A program made the translations under genes and the position numbers. The notes beneath the pieces are model-generated. The model did no database searches. It saw nothing but the letters and a program-made list of their open reading frames with translations, and was not told where the DNA came from. Shown piece by piece: positions 22,478 through 24,991 of a DNA stretch of 24,991 nucleotides. The DNA is from JBGVMW01 sp045125095. GTDB lineage: Bacteria > Bacillota > Clostridia > Lachnospirales > Lachnospiraceae. Numbering within the stretch: the first letter of the stretch is position 1; every line of letters starts with the position of its first letter. The stretch covers positions 1 through 24,991 of the forward strand of contig JBGVMW010000335.1 in assembly GCA_045125095.1 (NCBI GenBank), in the 5' to 3' direction.

Positions 22478-24433
22478 TTATAAACTTTTAATAGCATACA
22501 ATGCTGTCTTAGCAAGACACGAAGTATCTAAATCCCCACCTAAGCTAGTTCCAAAGATAGCAAACTCATACTCGTTATAACTCCAGGAAACCACAGCAGT
22601 TTTGTAATCTGCAGTTTGCTGAACTGTTACAGACACCAGTTGGTTTGAAGATGTCTTTCCTTCCCATTGCTCTGTTAAGGTATCATCAAAGTCATACTCA
22701 CTCAGATCGATGGTTCCATCCTTCATACCTAATAAAGTACAATCTGCCTTTGCCAGATTATCCAGATAAGAAATTTCTAGGCATTTATAAGTGTTCTGTA
22801 CATACTCTATGTTTTTAATCCAGTTAGAATTATCAGGCAGGCAAATAATAACATCAAATTCATTTGTAGGTACCTTAGAAATCAGCATATCCTTAACCGC
22901 TGGAATACCAGGAATATCTGACCGAAAAAGAATAGGGACAGAAGATGCAATGTCAAGATTCATATCAGCATTAGCATCACTATCACTGTATTCTGAATCT
23001 ATAATGTAAATGGTATCCTTATCTCTTTCTGGATGTTCAGATTCTAACTCGCCTAACCAGGAGGACACAATTATAGTTTCCTTAGAATCAAAATAATCAT
23101 TAGAATTGCTGCTGAGTCCGCTTGCCATCCATGTCTGCTGGAAGGTGATATTCTTTTTATTGCTTAATAAAATATAATTACTGTCTACTGCCGCATTCGG
23201 CATTGTTCCATGCATTACAAGACGGTATTTGTAAGTACGTGTTTCCATATTTCCATTCGCATCTTCCACATCTGCGGTCCATGTACCATCACTCATTTTA
23301 TAGTAGGTAGTGGTGATATATTCTTCATATGGATTGATATGTGCACCCAAATCAATATCTTTAAAAGGTGCTGAACTAGTGATATATTCTTCATATGCAT
23401 CGATATACTCATTTTTTTCAAAAGTCTGAAGGATAGCTGTACCTGATTCCTTCGCATTTGCAGCACATCCAAGGGCTGTTACCATACATACCAGTGCCGC
23501 TAAAACCATAACCCATCGGGAAGGTTTTTTCCAATTCAAAATATTGTGAATACGAGCTTTGGTATCACCTTCTCCAAAGGCAAGAGGCGCAGGGGAAATG
23601 ATGGTTTTGCCGGTAGCTAATCGAAGAAGCAGGGTAGAGTATGTTTCGCATATTTCACCCCCCATCTTTTTCATTACCGCTTCGTCGCAGCTCATCTCCA
23701 TATCTTTTCCAGATAAAATAAAGGCTGCCCATACCAGAGGATTAAACCAGTGAAGAATTAATGCTCCATAAGCGAGTGTTTTTACCAAATGATCTTTCCG
23801 GTAAATGTGATGCTTTTCATGAAGAAGAATATATGCTATCTCCGTATCATTTAAGTGAGATGGCAGATAGATTCTTGGTCTAAATAGTCCGATAACAAAT
23901 GGCGTTTCAATATAATCGGAAAGATAAATCCGTTCCTCAGGATTATATGGCACACTTCCAATTAACCTTCTTTTTAATCTCAATAGAGAAAATACACTGT
24001 AGATAAGCATAATGCCAATGCCTGCAAGCCAGATATTAGCTAGTACCGGAAGCAATGTTTCGTAGGTGACATGTGAATCGGAAATGGTAGTTTTTGACAT
24101 GCTGTCAGCGGTATTTTTCTGTGAAGTGTTTGCGTTTATAGCAGGAGAATGTGTTCCCAAATATTGTAAGGATATGGTCTTTGCTGCTTTTCTGTCAGAT
24201 GTTACTGGTGTCTGTTCCAATGCAGTTCGTTCTGTTACTGTGTTTGGCACAAATGAAAATGGCAGGTCAATGGATACCGGACACAGCAGCCTAAATAACA
24301 CTACGCCCCATAAGGCATAAGTAAAAATCTTTGGAGCCTTTTTTAATAATACTCTGCATACTAGTACAACTACAATTACAAAGCTGGCGGTCAGGCTCAT
24401 TTGCAATATGCTGGAAAATAAAATATTCTGCAT
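22478..24433 (-). CDS. M56 family metallopeptidase, BlaR1/MecR1-like sensor with unusual ectodomain
   Basis: The 651-residue integral membrane protein has helices near 12-30, 37-55, 127-151, 220-240 and 308-324. The cytoplasmic zinc-protease loop has HEKHH (205-209, HExxH) and EMSCDEAV (246-253). In BlaR1 such a protease triggers removal of the BlaI repressor. The C-terminal ~325 residues lack the serine penicillin-binding motifs of BlaR1 and are not recognised, so the sensed signal is unknown. A short in-frame duplication (YEEYIT twice, 22 residues apart) lies at its start. ATG 24433 is eight bases after AGGAGG; it starts five bases beyond the blaI stop. Confidence 0.9.
   Translation of the reverse strand: MQNILFSSILQMSLTASFVIVVVLVCRVLLKKAPKIFTYALWGVVLFRLLCPVSIDLPFSFVPNTVTERTALEQTPVTSDRKAAKTISLQYLGTHSPAINANTSQKNTADSMSKTTISDSHVTYETLLPVLANIWLAGIGIMLIYSVFSLLRLKRRLIGSVPYNPEERIYLSDYIETPFVIGLFRPRIYLPSHLNDTEIAYILLHEKHHIYRKDHLVKTLAYGALILHWFNPLVWAAFILSGKDMEMSCDEAVMKKMGGEICETYSTLLLRLATGKTIISPAPLAFGEGDTKARIHNILNWKKPSRWVMVLAALVCMVTALGCAANAKESGTAILQTFEKNEYIDAYEEYITSSAPFKDIDLGAHINPYEEYITTTYYKMSDGTWTADVEDANGNMETRTYKYRLVMHGTMPNAAVDSNYILLSNKKNITFQQTWMASGLSSNSNDYFDSKETIIVSSWLGELESEHPERDKDTIYIIDSEYSDSDANADMNLDIASSVPILFRSDIPGIPAVKDMLISKVPTNEFDVIICLPDNSNWIKNIEYVQNTYKCLEISYLDNLAKADCTLLGMKDGTIDLSEYDFDDTLTEQWEGKTSSNQLVSVTVQQTADYKTAVVSWSYNEYEFAIFGTSLGGDLDTSCLAKTALYAIKSL
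23313..23406. repeat. 28-bp direct repeat inside the M56 gene
   Basis: 23313-23340 and 23379-23406 match at 26 of 28 positions (GTGATATATTCTTCATATG core), 66 bases apart, which keeps the reading frame. They encode the repeated YEEYIT peptides just after the last membrane helix. Confidence 0.8.
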
Positions 24434-24438
24434 GAGAA

Positions 24439-24798
24439 TCACCTCCTGTTCTTTTTAATCAGTTGCTCTAATTCCAACACTTCCTGATCGGATAACCGGT
24501 TTCTGGAAGTGAAGGCGGCTAAAAATGCTGGTAGGGAACCATGGAATGCTTCTTTTACAAATTCTTCGCTCTGAATGGCATAAAAATCATCTTTTGATAT
24601 CACGGAGCTTACGACTCCATCTACATTTTGGAAAATGCCCCGAACACATAATTTGCGAAGAACGGTGTAGGTAGTTGATTTTTTCCAGGTAAGTTCGCTG
24701 GCGCAGAGTTTTACCAGTTCCCCAGATGGAATGGGTTCATGTTCCCATATGATATCAGCAAATCGGGATTCGATTGCCCCTAGTTTTGTTTCGTTCAT
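24439..24798 (-). CDS. BlaI/MecI/CopY family winged-helix repressor
   Basis: The 119-residue protein has an N-terminal winged helix (about 5-75) starting LGAIESRFADIIWEHEPIPSGELV and including WKKSTTYTVLRKLCVRGIF, the BlaI recognition-helix segment. A C-terminal dimerisation helix follows (about 78-118). It probably represses its own operon until the adjacent M56 sensor responds. The DNA target is not clear: ACTACATAGT (about 24891-24900) upstream is a partial dyad but does not match TACANNTGTA. The ribosome site GGGAG lies seven bases before ATG 24798. Its last codons contain the AGGAGG used by the next gene, so the two are translationally linked. Confidence 0.92.
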   Translation of the reverse strand: MNETKLGAIESRFADIIWEHEPIPSGELVKLCASELTWKKSTTYTVLRKLCVRGIFQNVDGVVSSVISKDDFYAIQSEEFVKEAFHGSLPAFLAAFTSRNRLSDQEVLELEQLIKKNRR

Positions 24799-24928
24799 AA
24801 TGTAACTCCCTTCGTTTGTTTACCATTAGGCATTTGCGAAAGTGAAAGCTAGCCGCAAATTGTCAGAATTGTTTGTGCAAATAGCTGCTTACTACATAGT
24901 CTATATTTGACGCGCTCTCGCTCCCTTC

Positions 24929-24981
24929 AAACGTAGCGGACACTAAGGCTGCAAAATACACAGCCCAAGTGCCGACGTTTT
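24929..24981 (-). repeat. Hairpin element upstream of blaI-like operon
   Basis: AAACGTAGCGGACACTAAGG (24929-24948 and on to 24951) pairs imperfectly with CAGCCCAAGTGCCGACGTTT (24961-24980) across a 9-nt loop. One arm difference keeps a G-U pair only on the minus strand. It is more GC-rich than its surroundings and is adjoined by GCGCTCTCGCTCCC. It might be the terminator of an upstream leftward gene or a dispersed repeat. Confidence 0.6.
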
Positions 24982-24991
24982 CAGAGGGTCA

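Noticed and set aside
22389..22580. 63-codon frame after the transaldolase terminator
   Set aside because: Begins in the terminator and continues antisense into the M56 gene.

Overview
The window is AT-rich chromosomal DNA from a low-GC, Gram-positive Clostridia, most likely a Lachnospiraceae member (Roseburia/Agathobacter-like). This rests on the families present (DUF3881, DUF4446, DUF5050, the exonuclease starting MNYIVLDLEWNQ, M56/BlaI pairs, BspA-type repeats) and on strong AGGAGG ribosome sites and TTGACA/TATAAT promoters. No species assignment is possible from sequence alone. The parA-parB genes with two perfect parS sites place the left part close to the replication origin; most genes run rightward.

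Layout: 1-1407 has no convincing gene. It holds a long-hairpin element (230-441), a diverged inverted half-copy of it at the left edge (1-58), and two parS sites (531-546, 1177-1192). Next comes a rightward block: parA, parB, a DUF4446 membrane protein, a variant HD-GYP protein, serS (own promoter) and a DUF3881 protein. A structured ~600 bp gap (6949-7557) carries tRNA-Arg(CCT) with two leader hairpins, a terminator, and a nest of inverted and direct repeats containing TACTAG. A DEDDh exonuclease with a zinc-ribbon tail follows and converges, across a bidirectional terminator, on a leftward operon of a DUF5050 membrane protein and a D,D-carboxypeptidase.

From 11343 rightward: pheA, trmB, an unannotated 43-codon gene, thioredoxin, a membrane GT2 glycosyltransferase, a DUF3006 protein, a zinc-dependent phospholipase C-like protein, a secreted leucine-rich-repeat protein, polyphosphate kinase and branched-chain aminotransferase. 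Then come leftward tRNA-Pro(CGG) and tRNA-Lys(CTT), each with its own promoter and terminator, a rightward small transaldolase, and a leftward blaI-blaR1-like sensor operon at the right end, preceded by another hairpin element.

Together these are mainly housekeeping genes: chromosome partition, tRNA charging and modification, amino-acid biosynthesis, cell-wall trimming, polyphosphate and pentose-phosphate metabolism. There is no phage, insertion sequence, CRISPR or defence island. The least explained material is non-coding: the long-hairpin element whose arm differences nearly all preserve G-U pairing on the + strand, the extended 48-bp parS palindrome, the leader of tRNA-Arg, and a dispersed TATATACTAG / TGATGCGTAC repeat family found downstream of terminators.
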